Origin: Chitinivibrionales bacterium
GTDB taxonomy: Bacteria > Fibrobacterota > Chitinivibrionia > Chitinivibrionales > WJKA01
Reading direction: 5' to 3'
DNA length: 64,000 nucleotides
NCBI GenBank assembly: GCA_014728295.1
Contig: WJLW01000019.1
Span: 124,001-188,000 of the forward strand
The position numbers and the translations under genes were made by a program. Below, piece by piece: positions 52,854 to 61,325 of this stretch (position 1 is the stretch's first letter; each line of letters opens with the position of its first letter). The notes under the pieces are model-generated. The model saw only the letters and a program-made list of their open reading frames with translations. It ran no database searches and was not told the DNA's origin.

Positions 52854-52974
52854 ACTAAACCGGCTTCGCCGGAGAGGTCAGACGTCAGCCGTCAGCGGTC
52901 AGCCGGAATCGATCTTGATATATTGCGAAAAACATACGCAAAAATCGTAGAAGTTACCAACTGAGAGCCTAACC
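52854..52974 (-). repeat. Dispersed intergenic repeat, copy B
   Basis: Reverse-complement copy of the element at 33380-33486. Reading the minus strand: the CTCTCAGTTGGTAACTTCTA core, four heptamers (GCTGACC, GCTGACG, GCTGACG, TCTGACC), the CCGGCGAAGCCGG hairpin and TTTAGT. It lies directly after the AspT/YidE gene. Confidence 0.9.
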
Positions 52975-53380
52975 GGCGCCTGGAAGCGTACTCTTGGTCT
53001 CGCCGGGTAGACCTGCTTTTTGCTCCTGGCGATACGTATGAAAACCGCCATTGTCACCAGCGACATGCTCGGCGCTATTTTTTCAGGCATATCATCGATA
53101 CCGTGATGACGAACAACGGTGCACTTTTTTAGAAAGGTTAAACCAAAACGCCAAGCATAACGCTCAACCTCGAAGCCGGCAAAGGGTTATTTTCGTGGGG
53201 ATTTCAATTTGGTGTTGCCAATGAAAAGGATTAGCAACACCTGCGCCATCCCGGGCAAAATTCCAGCCTCATCGAGAGTTGAACTAGTGCATCGACATTT
53301 CTGGTCGTAGTATTGCGAATTACGTATATTCATAAATGCACGCAGGTGCACTCTATTTTTATACAGCAACGGAGCACATA
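52975..53380. other. Gene-poor stretch with one hairpin
   Basis: A minus-strand frame is open from about 53190 into the repeat (includes PFAGFEVERYAWRFGLTF) but has no clear start and no family I know. A hairpin GGTGTTGC / GCAACACC lies at 53211-53241. I cannot support a gene here. Confidence 0.4.
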
Positions 53381-53911
53381 ATGAATGGTCATTGTAGTCT
53401 CCTGACGGCAGTTGTGATGGTACTGATCCAGTACGCGACGGCGGAGGTGGAGCATTTTTCACCTCACAACGTCGGCGCGGGGGCGGGGTTTATTTCCGGC
53501 TATGGCATCCAGTACCGGCACTGGTTTCCCTCGCGGCACGGTGTGCAATTCAGCGTTGGTCCCTACCTTAACAAATCCGATAACGAGGAAGATTTTACCA
53601 TAAGCCTTGGATTGAATGGATTGTACATATTCAAAGATTCAAAATTTGTAAACTTGTTTCTTTATTATGGAACACATTTCTGGTATGGTCGCAGCACATT
53701 GTCATACGATCCGGTTGCACCCGGCCCAGCCTACGACGAGGATGACAATAGCGAGGATTATTTCACTTATTTCGGAGCCGGTCCCGGTTTTGACATTCAT
53801 TTCTGGCGCCTGTCGCTCAATCTACAGCCGGGCGTTGCGTTCAGATACAAAGACAACGGCAATTACGGCCTGCAAATGTCGGGCGAGATTTCGCTCTACT
53901 ATTCGTTCTGA
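53381..53911 (+). CDS. Small outer-membrane beta-barrel-like protein
   Basis: The 176-residue protein has a signal peptide (LLTAVVMVLIQYATA) and then alternating aromatic-ended strands (GFISGYGIQYRHWF, QFSVGPYLN, FVNLFLYYGTHFWYG). The C-terminal strand is EISLYYSF, ending in Phe as barrels do. An acidic loop (YDEDDNSEDY) is probably surface-exposed. ATG 53381 follows GGAGCAC. The function is unknown. Confidence 0.7.
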   Translation: MNGHCSLLTAVVMVLIQYATAEVEHFSPHNVGAGAGFISGYGIQYRHWFPSRHGVQFSVGPYLNKSDNEEDFTISLGLNGLYIFKDSKFVNLFLYYGTHFWYGRSTLSYDPVAPGPAYDEDDNSEDYFTYFGAGPGFDIHFWRLSLNLQPGVAFRYKDNGNYGLQMSGEISLYYSF

Positions 53912-53946
53912 TACCCGATGCCCTGTCCGTCAATTGATACGTCGCA

Positions 53947-54228
53947 TTATTTATGCCGGCGCCCTGCAGCCGCTCCTCCCCCGCCCCAGATGCTTATCCC
54001 AAGCAGAAACCCGAAATCATACCACCCTCCGTTGTTGGGAAATGCATAGATGCGAATATCGTTGAACAAACCAATGATAAATGCAAACGGAGCAATCATG
54101 CCGTGCCATATTCCCAGCCAGAACCCCGGAGCGTCAACCTGCGACACCGGCTGCTGCGCCGCGCATGAAATGATGGTGAATACTGCCGCAAGTGATAGTG
54201 CAATGATGAGGAGATTGCGATTTTTCAT
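53947..54228 (-). CDS. Small membrane lipoprotein
   Basis: The 93-residue protein has a lipobox (AVFTIISCAA) and a hydrophobic core GFWLGIWHGMIAPFAFIIGL. A C-terminal hydrophobic, glycine-rich segment is followed by RRHK. The FWLGIWHG...P layout recurs in small envelope proteins of many Gram-negative bacteria. The role is unknown. Confidence 0.75.
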   Translation of the reverse strand: MKNRNLLIIALSLAAVFTIISCAAQQPVSQVDAPGFWLGIWHGMIAPFAFIIGLFNDIRIYAFPNNGGWYDFGFLLGISIWGGGGAAAGRRHK

Positions 54229-54598
54229 GCTGTCATCTCTTTCGAACTAATGGCAAAAAATTGCTTTTACCCGGGAGCCACGGCATGCTTTTGTGATTGT
54301 CTTATCGCCTCCCAGGCCAATCTTTGCGCAATAGCGACCGGCTAGTTTGTTGCTCCGAAAATAGCTTCAAAAATGCTGAATGTCAATGAACCTAAATCGG
54401 CGGTCAGATTGCGTTTTTCGCAATGGCAAATGCATTTAGTTGTATGCCTCATCCCCGGGGTGCAAAAACGGACAGAAAATGGTCAAATGATATTGGCAGG
54501 AGCTAATTCGGCTTTATTGTCTACCAATAATAGCCAAATTCCAGAAGAACGCTGGCGAGTCTGTCTGCAAAATTATATCCACCGTAGAAGGAGACTGA
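54229..54598. other. Gap without a recognisable gene
   Basis: Both strands were read; the open frame at 54373-54663 has no ribosome-binding site and no protein-like pattern and overlaps the gene at 54599. I see no structured element here. Confidence 0.5.
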
Positions 54599-54898
54599 TC
54601 AGCGCCGCTTTTTTTTGCCTTTGTTTGATTTGTGCAATTCAAGTACCGGCTTGTCCTGGTTAGCGTCATCTGCAAAAAATTCATCATCGAATTCGCCGAA
54701 GTCGAAATCATCCGGTTCGTCGAGTGGAATATCAAAGGCTTGCGAAGCGTTCGCTAATGATGACAGGGAATTGGCCAGATTCAGTACGGCTTCGGAGTGA
54801 AGCTTACGTTCCTGAGGATCTTTGGTCCTGGACATTGCCATCAAGGTTTTGTCCAATTCTGCCGGGATTAAATCCATAAAGCCATATTGCATCTTCAT
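54599..54898 (-). CDS. Small acidic protein with basic tail
   Basis: The 99-residue protein has a helical first half (MDLIPAELDKTLMAMSRTKD), a very acidic middle (DEPDDFDFGEFDDEFFADD) and a Lys/Arg tail (NKGKKKRR). ATG 54898 follows AGAGGT. I know no family; the charge layout suggests a protein- or nucleic-acid-binding adaptor. Confidence 0.65.
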   Translation of the reverse strand: MKMQYGFMDLIPAELDKTLMAMSRTKDPQERKLHSEAVLNLANSLSSLANASQAFDIPLDEPDDFDFGEFDDEFFADDANQDKPVLELHKSNKGKKKRR

Positions 54899-54951
54899 GC
54901 GACCTCTCTTTTTCTGGTTGGTATACAATATCTATCAAGATTGGAAAATAC

Positions 54952-55290
54952 TTGATTCGCGTCGCAAGTAATTTTGTCCCGGCAAATTATCGATCCGCAA
55001 GCCATGCGCATATCAGAGCCTCTATTGAGTATTTTCTGTGTTCACTACTGAGACGCACCGAAGAAAGATCGTATTATGAAAAAACACCTAACCCGGTTAC
55101 AGCATTGCCAAAAATATCGCCCTGGGCAAAAGGATGGCCAGAGCAGGTTTTTACGGGCTACTGGGGAGAAAATGACCCGGTGCGCAAACTTGAAGTAACC
55201 GACACACCTCAAACGAAACGCCCGGAATCGAGCTTTCTTGCTGTGTGGGATCATTATTTAAGTCCGCTGCGCAACGCTGAAATCAAATAA
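54952..55290 (+). CDS. Doubtful frame, possibly a gene remnant
   Basis: The 112-codon frame would start at TTG 54952 without a ribosome-binding site. Only the last 65 residues look protein-like (ISPWAKGWPEQVFTGYWGEN; SSFLAVWDHYLS). It may be the tail of a lost gene. I recognise no family. Confidence 0.25.
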   Translation: MIRVASNFVPANYRSASHAHIRASIEYFLCSLLRRTEERSYYEKTPNPVTALPKISPWAKGWPEQVFTGYWGENDPVRKLEVTDTPQTKRPESSFLAVWDHYLSPLRNAEIK

Positions 55291-55495
55291 ATCTCGGCCT
55301 CAGCCCATTGCGCCGGAGGCTCACATCCTTCCGCCCTTCCTATTAGTATGGCTACCGCTCAGCTACTTGCGCAAGTAGATAATCGCTTTGGTGTTCGTCT
55401 CACTGCTCAGGCAGATTCGCCACCTTAGCGTCTCAACAGGAACGAAAATAGCTCCCCGCGCGCACACACACCCATTTGAGATACAGTACACTAGG

Positions 55496-57064
55496 CTAAA
55501 TTATCACCGGACTTTTACCCGTTGATCCAATTTCACCGAACCAGAACTTGACCGCAGCAACCTGAGAGGCTGCTGCAGTGGCATAGATATTAGTAAAATT
55601 GGGCAGTCCGCGGATATATTTGAGAATATACGGCGAACCGAATGATGTAAATATCGCACAGGGATGCTCGTTGAAGAAACCATTGAAAAAGTTGCGATTC
55701 TCATAACCCACCGGTCGTACTGTGCCGTATCCCCAGGTCTGGCGATATACGAAGTTGACAAATACAGCTTTGAATCCGGCGGTAAATTCTTCGAAGGCGT
55801 GATCGTGCGACGGATTCTGCAGGTGAGTGACATTTAAGCCGCGACGCTGCAATTCCGCGTCGACAGTATCCAGCTCAATTTTGTGAGGACCCATCGTAAC
55901 AGTCAATACTTCATCACCGGCCCCGAGCTGCACCGGCAGGCAGGCGCGGACATCCCTGACCAGCGTTACCGTTCGCTCGGCAATATGGGTGCAAACGGCG
56001 CCGGCTTTGCGATCAAAGCCCCCGTCGGGAAGCATGAGATTGCCGGGATCCTCCAGGCCCAGAGCAGCTTTGAGCGTAAGAACACGCTTGCAGGCTTCAT
56101 TAATACGCGCTATCGAAAGTGCTCCCGTCCGGGCTGCATCGAGCAGCAGAGGGTAGTCTTTGGCCATGTTGGGAAAGAGGTACATATCGCAGCCGGCATT
56201 GATGGCTGCAACGACACGCTCGGCCCGTTTCATATAACCGCAAACGCCGCCCATGCTCATGTCATCGGTGACGATCAACCCGTCAAAGCCCAACTCTGCT
56301 CTCAGCAAACCGGAAATGATTGGTTTGCTTATGCTGGCCGGCCGATGTAAACCTGCATCGTTCTGCTGCGGATCAACCGCCGGCAGGGCAATATGCCCGA
56401 TCATTGTTGTCATGGCGCCGGCGTCATAGACGGTTTTAAATACCTTACCCGAAATCCGTTTCCATTCGTCAAGGCTATACCGGTTCACGGGCGTGGAAAT
56501 GTGCTGATCGACATCGTCGGTGCCGTCGCCGGGGAAATGCTTTGGACAAGCAGCCATGCCGTGTTCCTGAAGCCCTTTGATTACCGCGCTGCCGATTTTG
56601 CAGCACTGCTCGACCGAGTCGCCGAAAGAGCGCGTGCAGGTAATCGGATTGTCCGGATTGAGATTGACATCAACAACCGGCGCAAATGTCCAGTGTACTC
56701 CGAGGGATCGTCCTTGCAGTGCGGTTATTTTGCCATATTCATACGCAAGATCCACCGAATCGGCGGCAGACAATGCCATCGGATGCGGGAAAGTTGTCTG
56801 CTTGCGCTCGTTCCAGATCCCCTGCTCCAAATCCGCTGCGACAACCAACGGCAAAGCGCTCGCTTCCTGCAGCCGGCGCATGCGCTGCCTGGCCTCATCG
56901 GGAGTGCATGCAGCAGTAAAAACACCACCGATGCGATGCTTCGACAGCAGGCCGGCGACATCGTTTTCCATGTCTTCATTGCCCACCGGTAGAATAAGCA
57001 GTTGCGCCAGCTTGTCTTCGAGTGACATTGCCGACAAAGTGCGCTCAATCCATTTTTTATTCAT
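55496..57064 (-). CDS. Glycoside hydrolase family 3 (beta-N-acetylhexosaminidase-like)
   Basis: The 522-residue protein has the GH3 barrel: VVAADLEQG, the CPKHFPGDGTDDVDQH loop that in NagZ-type enzymes holds the catalytic His/Asp dyad, and the nucleophile Asp in IVTDDMSMGG. The C-terminal alpha/beta sandwich covers about residues 380-520. No signal peptide is seen, so it acts inside the cell, on imported amino-sugar or muropeptide fragments if the assignment holds. The His of the usual KHFPGHGDT motif is Asp here. AAAGGAG precedes the ATG. Confidence 0.88.
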   Translation of the reverse strand: MNKKWIERTLSAMSLEDKLAQLLILPVGNEDMENDVAGLLSKHRIGGVFTAACTPDEARQRMRRLQEASALPLVVAADLEQGIWNERKQTTFPHPMALSAADSVDLAYEYGKITALQGRSLGVHWTFAPVVDVNLNPDNPITCTRSFGDSVEQCCKIGSAVIKGLQEHGMAACPKHFPGDGTDDVDQHISTPVNRYSLDEWKRISGKVFKTVYDAGAMTTMIGHIALPAVDPQQNDAGLHRPASISKPIISGLLRAELGFDGLIVTDDMSMGGVCGYMKRAERVVAAINAGCDMYLFPNMAKDYPLLLDAARTGALSIARINEACKRVLTLKAALGLEDPGNLMLPDGGFDRKAGAVCTHIAERTVTLVRDVRACLPVQLGAGDEVLTVTMGPHKIELDTVDAELQRRGLNVTHLQNPSHDHAFEEFTAGFKAVFVNFVYRQTWGYGTVRPVGYENRNFFNGFFNEHPCAIFTSFGSPYILKYIRGLPNFTNIYATAAASQVAAVKFWFGEIGSTGKSPVII

Positions 57065-57167
57065 AAGAATAGCTCCTTTGCTGAACTCAAAATATATTTA
57101 ATGTGAAGCTGTGCTTTTCGTATTTGCCGGCTTCCCGCGTGTATCCGACATCACGAATCGCCGCCAC

Positions 57168-57184
57168 AAAAGGAGCCGGTTACG
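57168..57184 (+). promoter_or_regulatory. Ribosome-binding site with an ACG start for the beta-helix gene
   Basis: AAAAGGAG (57168-57175) is followed after 6 bases by ACG (57182) in the frame of the beta-helix gene. From there the frame reads a complete signal peptide, QYLILFLLFMLVSRLPAQLY. The ATG at 57212 lies inside that peptide and has no ribosome-binding site. Confidence 0.5.
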
Positions 57185-57211
57185 CAGTATCTCATTCTAT
57201 TCCTGCTGTTT

Positions 57212-58636
57212 ATGCTTGTATCCCGTCTGCCGGCACAATTGTATACCTGTGAGCCGCTCGATGACCCACACACCATGGTAATAGAGCTTTCACCGGGCGA
57301 TGATATCCGCTCGATCCTCTATTCTGCAAATTCGGGAACCACCTATTTGCTGAATACAGGTACGTATCATGTCACCGATATCATCCAGATTCTTGCCGAG
57401 GATGTCACCATCCGCTCCGCATCGAAAAACAGAAATGACGTCATCCTGGACGGCAATGCTGGCGGGCAGCAGCTTAGCCGGAGCAACTTTGCTTCCGAGA
57501 TCCTGCAAATCCGGGCGTCACGGGTGACTGTCGCAGATTTGACGATCCGTTATGCGCAGGATCACGGACTCCATCTGATGCCGCCTCCCAACGGTACGAC
57601 CATCAAAGACATTCGTCTGCACAATATCAGGGTGTATGATTGCGGTGAGCAACTCATCAAAGCCAATTCGAACGGCAATCCGTCAAATTTACAATGGGTA
57701 GACAGTTCTATCCTCGAATGCTCATTGATCGAATTCGTCGACAATTCCGTCATGCAGCCTCAGGGCGGCGGGTTTTATACGGGCGGGCTGGACGTCCATG
57801 GAGGACGCGGCTGGATAATCAGGGGATGCACTTTTCGCGGGATAGAGAACCAGGGTAAATCGATGGAACACGCAATTCACCTGTGGAGCCGCAGCCGGGA
57901 GACCCTCATCGAAAATAGCTACTTTGAAAATTGCTGGCGGGCCGTCGGCCTGGGGATGAAGCGCGATTCATCCGGATTCGCCCGCACCTATTCTGATGCA
58001 GCGGGCGCCACCCCCTATTTTGATCACATCGGCGGTATCGTTCGCAACAACGTAGTCTACAACCAGAGCGGCATTCACCTCGAAACCGGCATCGAGATCA
58101 TGAATGTCAAAGATGCCGAGGTTTATCACAATACGGTGATCAGCGAAGATCAGCCGTTTAACAGCATGGAATATCGCTGGCCCAATACAACGGTTACCAT
58201 AAAGAATAATCTCTGCACACACCGTATCATGAAGCGAGACAATGCTTCAGGGAATCTTGCGGCAAATATTACCAATGCATCGACAAACCTGTTTGCAAAT
58301 ATCGCTGGGAGAGATTTTCATTTAAAAAACGGCTCGAGCACCGCAATCGATCGGGGAGTTACGCTGCCCGGCAACAAAAGCGGCGTTGATATTGATGGTG
58401 TGGCAAGAGGTGCCAATCCGGATATAGGTGCCGATGAGACGAATTCTGTCGCCGTTGCCCCCCCGGCAAGGCCTCGAACAGGCTTACGAAACCATCTCAT
58501 TCAGGCGGGATACGATTTGCGCGGAAAACGTGTGTTGGATCTGGATGCGACACGTTTACGCAGGCGCGCAAACGGATTTAGCGGGATACTTTTTCTCGTT
58601 TACGATAATGCTTCAGCGGGTTTAATAATCCGTTAA
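57212..58636 (+). CDS. Secreted right-handed parallel beta-helix protein
   Basis: The 474-residue frame from ATG 57212 has the beta-helix rungs of pectate-lyase/chondroitinase-like folds (ASRVTVADLTIRYAQDHGLH; GWIIRGCTFRGIENQG; ETLIENSYFENCWRAVGLG; AEVYHNTVIS). The real N-terminus is probably 10 codons upstream at ACG 57182, which completes the signal peptide. After GANPDIGADE comes a tail with YDLRGKRVLDLD and ending NASAGLIIR, like the C-terminal sorting domains of type IX-secreted proteins. Likely a surface or secreted polysaccharide lyase or binding protein. Confidence 0.82.
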   Translation: MLVSRLPAQLYTCEPLDDPHTMVIELSPGDDIRSILYSANSGTTYLLNTGTYHVTDIIQILAEDVTIRSASKNRNDVILDGNAGGQQLSRSNFASEILQIRASRVTVADLTIRYAQDHGLHLMPPPNGTTIKDIRLHNIRVYDCGEQLIKANSNGNPSNLQWVDSSILECSLIEFVDNSVMQPQGGGFYTGGLDVHGGRGWIIRGCTFRGIENQGKSMEHAIHLWSRSRETLIENSYFENCWRAVGLGMKRDSSGFARTYSDAAGATPYFDHIGGIVRNNVVYNQSGIHLETGIEIMNVKDAEVYHNTVISEDQPFNSMEYRWPNTTVTIKNNLCTHRIMKRDNASGNLAANITNASTNLFANIAGRDFHLKNGSSTAIDRGVTLPGNKSGVDIDGVARGANPDIGADETNSVAVAPPARPRTGLRNHLIQAGYDLRGKRVLDLDATRLRRRANGFSGILFLVYDNASAGLIIR

Positions 58637-58808
58637 AACAGGGTCGGGTTTAAATTACGGGAACGATGTGTTTGCTTTTATTTTACTCCGTCTCAGGAAC
58701 TCTTGAGCAGATATGCGTAAAGACGTCGCACCATAAACGAAACAACCACGCAAAAAACGAACATGCGGTTTCTTTCACTAAACAGGTTCGGCCACAGGGC
58801 CTGTATCA

Positions 58809-59237
58809 TTACCATTGACAAACCCATCCAATTTCTTCGTTCCAATTCTGGGTTATTTTGAAGGTGCGCATTTTTTGCCAGGTTCCGTAATCACCAAATT
58901 CATACAAATACAGCCGCGTTACCTGCGCGCGGTCTCTTTTTCTGTCAATCCAGCTTTTTACGGCAACATACACACCTTCATCAGTCTGAACCAGAACCTG
59001 CCCGAGCCCATCTACCCAGATAACTTCCTTGCCAAGCTCGGAACCGATGTCTTCCCGGCACCACAAGGGAATTTCGGCTGCTTCGACGAATTCCCATTTG
59101 TAACTATTACTTTTAGCCATATCGTTGTACGATTCCTGCTTTTGCGTATAGTCCCGTTCAACAAGTTGCACGAGTTCCTGATAATCGGATGCGCACATCA
59201 CGGTTGCACAGACGGCGATTAAAAGTGCGGCTTTCAT
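58809..59237 (-). CDS. Hypothetical periplasmic protein
   Basis: The 142-residue protein has a short signal peptide (MKAALLIAVCATVMCAS) and a soluble domain rich in Trp and acidic residues (EFVEAAEIPLWCREDIGSEL; QTDEGVYVAVKSWIDRKRD). Two cysteines (CRED and VCQW) could form a disulfide. ATG 59237 follows GAAAGGA. The family is unknown. Confidence 0.65.
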   Translation of the reverse strand: MKAALLIAVCATVMCASDYQELVQLVERDYTQKQESYNDMAKSNSYKWEFVEAAEIPLWCREDIGSELGKEVIWVDGLGQVLVQTDEGVYVAVKSWIDRKRDRAQVTRLYLYEFGDYGTWQKMRTFKITQNWNEEIGWVCQW

Positions 59238-59443
59238 AATAAATCCTTTCAAAAGAAACGTGATACCGATCACAAAGTTAACTAATTAAATTATACTAAG
59301 TAAATTGACAAAAACCGGCAATATCCTCTCCGTTTTGGCTTATTTACCAGCGCGATAGGCCGATGACGCCGGCAATTTGTTGACAGAAGGTATTTTGTCC
59401 CCAGTTCTTGCCCGGATATCACTCACAGTGAAGGGTTTGCAAA

Positions 59444-60040
59444 ATGAATATTTCGATAATTATAGCGCACCCCTTGCGCTCAAGTTTCAACCACGCGATC
59501 GGCAAGACGCTTGTTGAATCAATAAATCAGCAAGCGCATTCGGTGCGCTGCCACGATCTTTATGAGGAGAATTTTCCTCCTGCATTGCCGCCCCAGGAGG
59601 TACCCCGCGGCGCGCCGCTGCCGGATATGGTGCAAACACATTGCAGGGAACTGGCAGAAGCAGACGGCATCATTGTTATCCATCCAAACTGGTGGGGCAT
59701 GCCGCCGGCAATTATGAAAGGATGGATCGACCGGGTATTCAGACCGGGAATCGCCTATGAATTCATTGAAGGTGATTCAGGGGAAGGCATTCCGAAAGGA
59801 CTTCTCAAGGCACAATTTGCCCTGGTGCTCAATACCTCAAATACTACGCCGGAGCGCGAGGAGAAAGAATTCGGCGATCCCCTGGAGACTCTCTGGAAAA
59901 ACTGCATATTCGGATTGTGTGGCGTCCCCGTTTTCCGGCGACGTACATTCAGCATCATGGTAGCAAGTACAAAGGGCCAACGCGCCGACTGGCTCGACGA
60001 AGCGCGCAATCTTGCTGCGCATCTGATTTCTGAGAAGTGA
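59444..60040 (+). CDS. NAD(P)H oxidoreductase, flavodoxin-like fold
   Basis: The 198-residue quinone reductase-type protein (KefF/MdaB/DT-diaphorase-like) has ISIIIAHPLRSSFNHAIGKT for FMN/FAD phosphate. The flavin-stacking motif IVIHPNWWGMPPAIMKGWID and VFRPGIAYEF follow. It should reduce quinones or other small acceptors by two electrons. It stands alone. Confidence 0.9.
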   Translation: MNISIIIAHPLRSSFNHAIGKTLVESINQQAHSVRCHDLYEENFPPALPPQEVPRGAPLPDMVQTHCRELAEADGIIVIHPNWWGMPPAIMKGWIDRVFRPGIAYEFIEGDSGEGIPKGLLKAQFALVLNTSNTTPEREEKEFGDPLETLWKNCIFGLCGVPVFRRRTFSIMVASTKGQRADWLDEARNLAAHLISEK

Positions 60041-60080
60041 TGCGGTATCTTGCGGGAAGGGAACGCAATAACCAGTTCGT

Positions 60081-60950
60081 TTATTCCGGCTCTTTTACAA
60101 TAAGGGTTTGCAAATCCCGGCGTGGCCGGTAGCAGAGAATAGAATATTTCGCACACTGCTCGCGCGAGTAGGCCATGTATTGACGTTGGCGAAAATTCAT
60201 AAAATCGATCGCCAGAACCGGTGTATGCGGAAAATGCCTGCGGAATGTCTTAAGATAATCAAGCCTGTCTTCGCGCCAGCTTGAGTCGGCATATGCATAC
60301 GATTTCGTGGTTTCATTCCAGCGTGTGTTGAGGGCGTCGACGATGAGAACATCGACAAACTTCCCGAACTTCCGGGAAGCCGGCAAACCGTTTTTGGCGG
60401 CAAGTATCATATCAGGAAATTGTTTTCGAATATGCTTGATCAAATTGATGGTAGCTTGCACCGTTGCCTCGTAAGCTTCACCATCCAGACCTTCGAGAAA
60501 AAAGGCGACGTCGATATCATTGAGCAGCAGACCATCGTAGCCTTTGGCCTGTATGCGCGGAATAATCCTACGGACAAGCTCTTTCTGCCATGCTTTGGAG
60601 CGCACATCGACTGTGTATTGCGATTTATCATCAGGATCACTCCAGAGCACATATGGCTGATTTTGTATCGATCTGAAAAACCATCGATACGTATGTGTTC
60701 TGCAAAGCGGCAAATTAGCCAGAAATTCGGTTGATGATTGGTCAGGTGTATAACCATGCATTTTATCAGGATCAACAACCGCCAGATCAAAATTCTGCAA
60801 TTTTTTCCATGCCGCAGAGTCCTCACCGAAATAGCAGGCCCATTTGAAGATGTTCAACTCATGGCGCGGCTCACGCGCGCTTGCCGGAACGGAAACCATA
60901 AATAAAAAAACGGAACAGAAAAACGGGAATGATAAATCTTTCATACACAT
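60081..60950 (-). CDS. Secreted GH114/TM1410-like TIM-barrel protein
   Basis: The 289-residue protein has a signal peptide (FCSVFLFMVSVPASA) and a barrel with the family pattern: FDLAVVDPDKM, IPRIQAKGYDGLLLNDIDVA (likely catalytic Asp), FPDMILAAKNGLP and VLAIDFMN. Relatives include endo-alpha-1,4-polygalactosaminidases, so action on amino-sugar polymers is possible. AAGGAG precedes the ATG. Asn-Asp replaces the usual Asp-Asn in the active-site strand. Confidence 0.78.
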   Translation of the reverse strand: MCMKDLSFPFFCSVFLFMVSVPASAREPRHELNIFKWACYFGEDSAAWKKLQNFDLAVVDPDKMHGYTPDQSSTEFLANLPLCRTHTYRWFFRSIQNQPYVLWSDPDDKSQYTVDVRSKAWQKELVRRIIPRIQAKGYDGLLLNDIDVAFFLEGLDGEAYEATVQATINLIKHIRKQFPDMILAAKNGLPASRKFGKFVDVLIVDALNTRWNETTKSYAYADSSWREDRLDYLKTFRRHFPHTPVLAIDFMNFRQRQYMAYSREQCAKYSILCYRPRRDLQTLIVKEPE

Positions 60951-61325
60951 AGTCGACTCCTTTTATTCAAACCCGCTCGAAGGGTTGTGCCTAAATTATG
61001 AACCTCATCACTCGGTAATTCAAGTGGATTTTATATTTAATTTTGCGCAATCGGATTAAATGCCACGAATAGCATGATTTTGGCGTTTTCTTGTTGATGC
61101 CACTTTCACGCGCTGATGATGTGCAGAAAAAACGGCTGGTGCGGGTAGGGCATCACGCCGGCCTACCTGCCTTTGCTGCACATTAAGTATATTGACTATC
61201 CGCTTGAGAGTATATCACGCCTTCGTGCCCCCTCAATGCAACAAAGCTATTCTGAAAAAAAGCGGTCTCTATCGTATAATTGCATTTGACGGAACTCATT
61301 CACCTTCACAGAAAAAAACCACAGG
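60951..61325 (+). other. Intergenic region, probable long leader of the helicase gene
   Basis: No gene is visible. A hairpin GGTAGG...CCTACC lies at 61147-61173, and TATAAT at 61275-61280 has only a weak -35 partner. Long leaders are known for cold-shock-regulated DEAD-box helicase genes, which would fit here but is not shown. Confidence 0.4.

Noticed and set aside
52899..53190. Minus-strand frame running into repeat copy B
   Set aside because: No clear start, no family, and its C-terminus would be encoded by the repeat; kept only as an intergenic remark.
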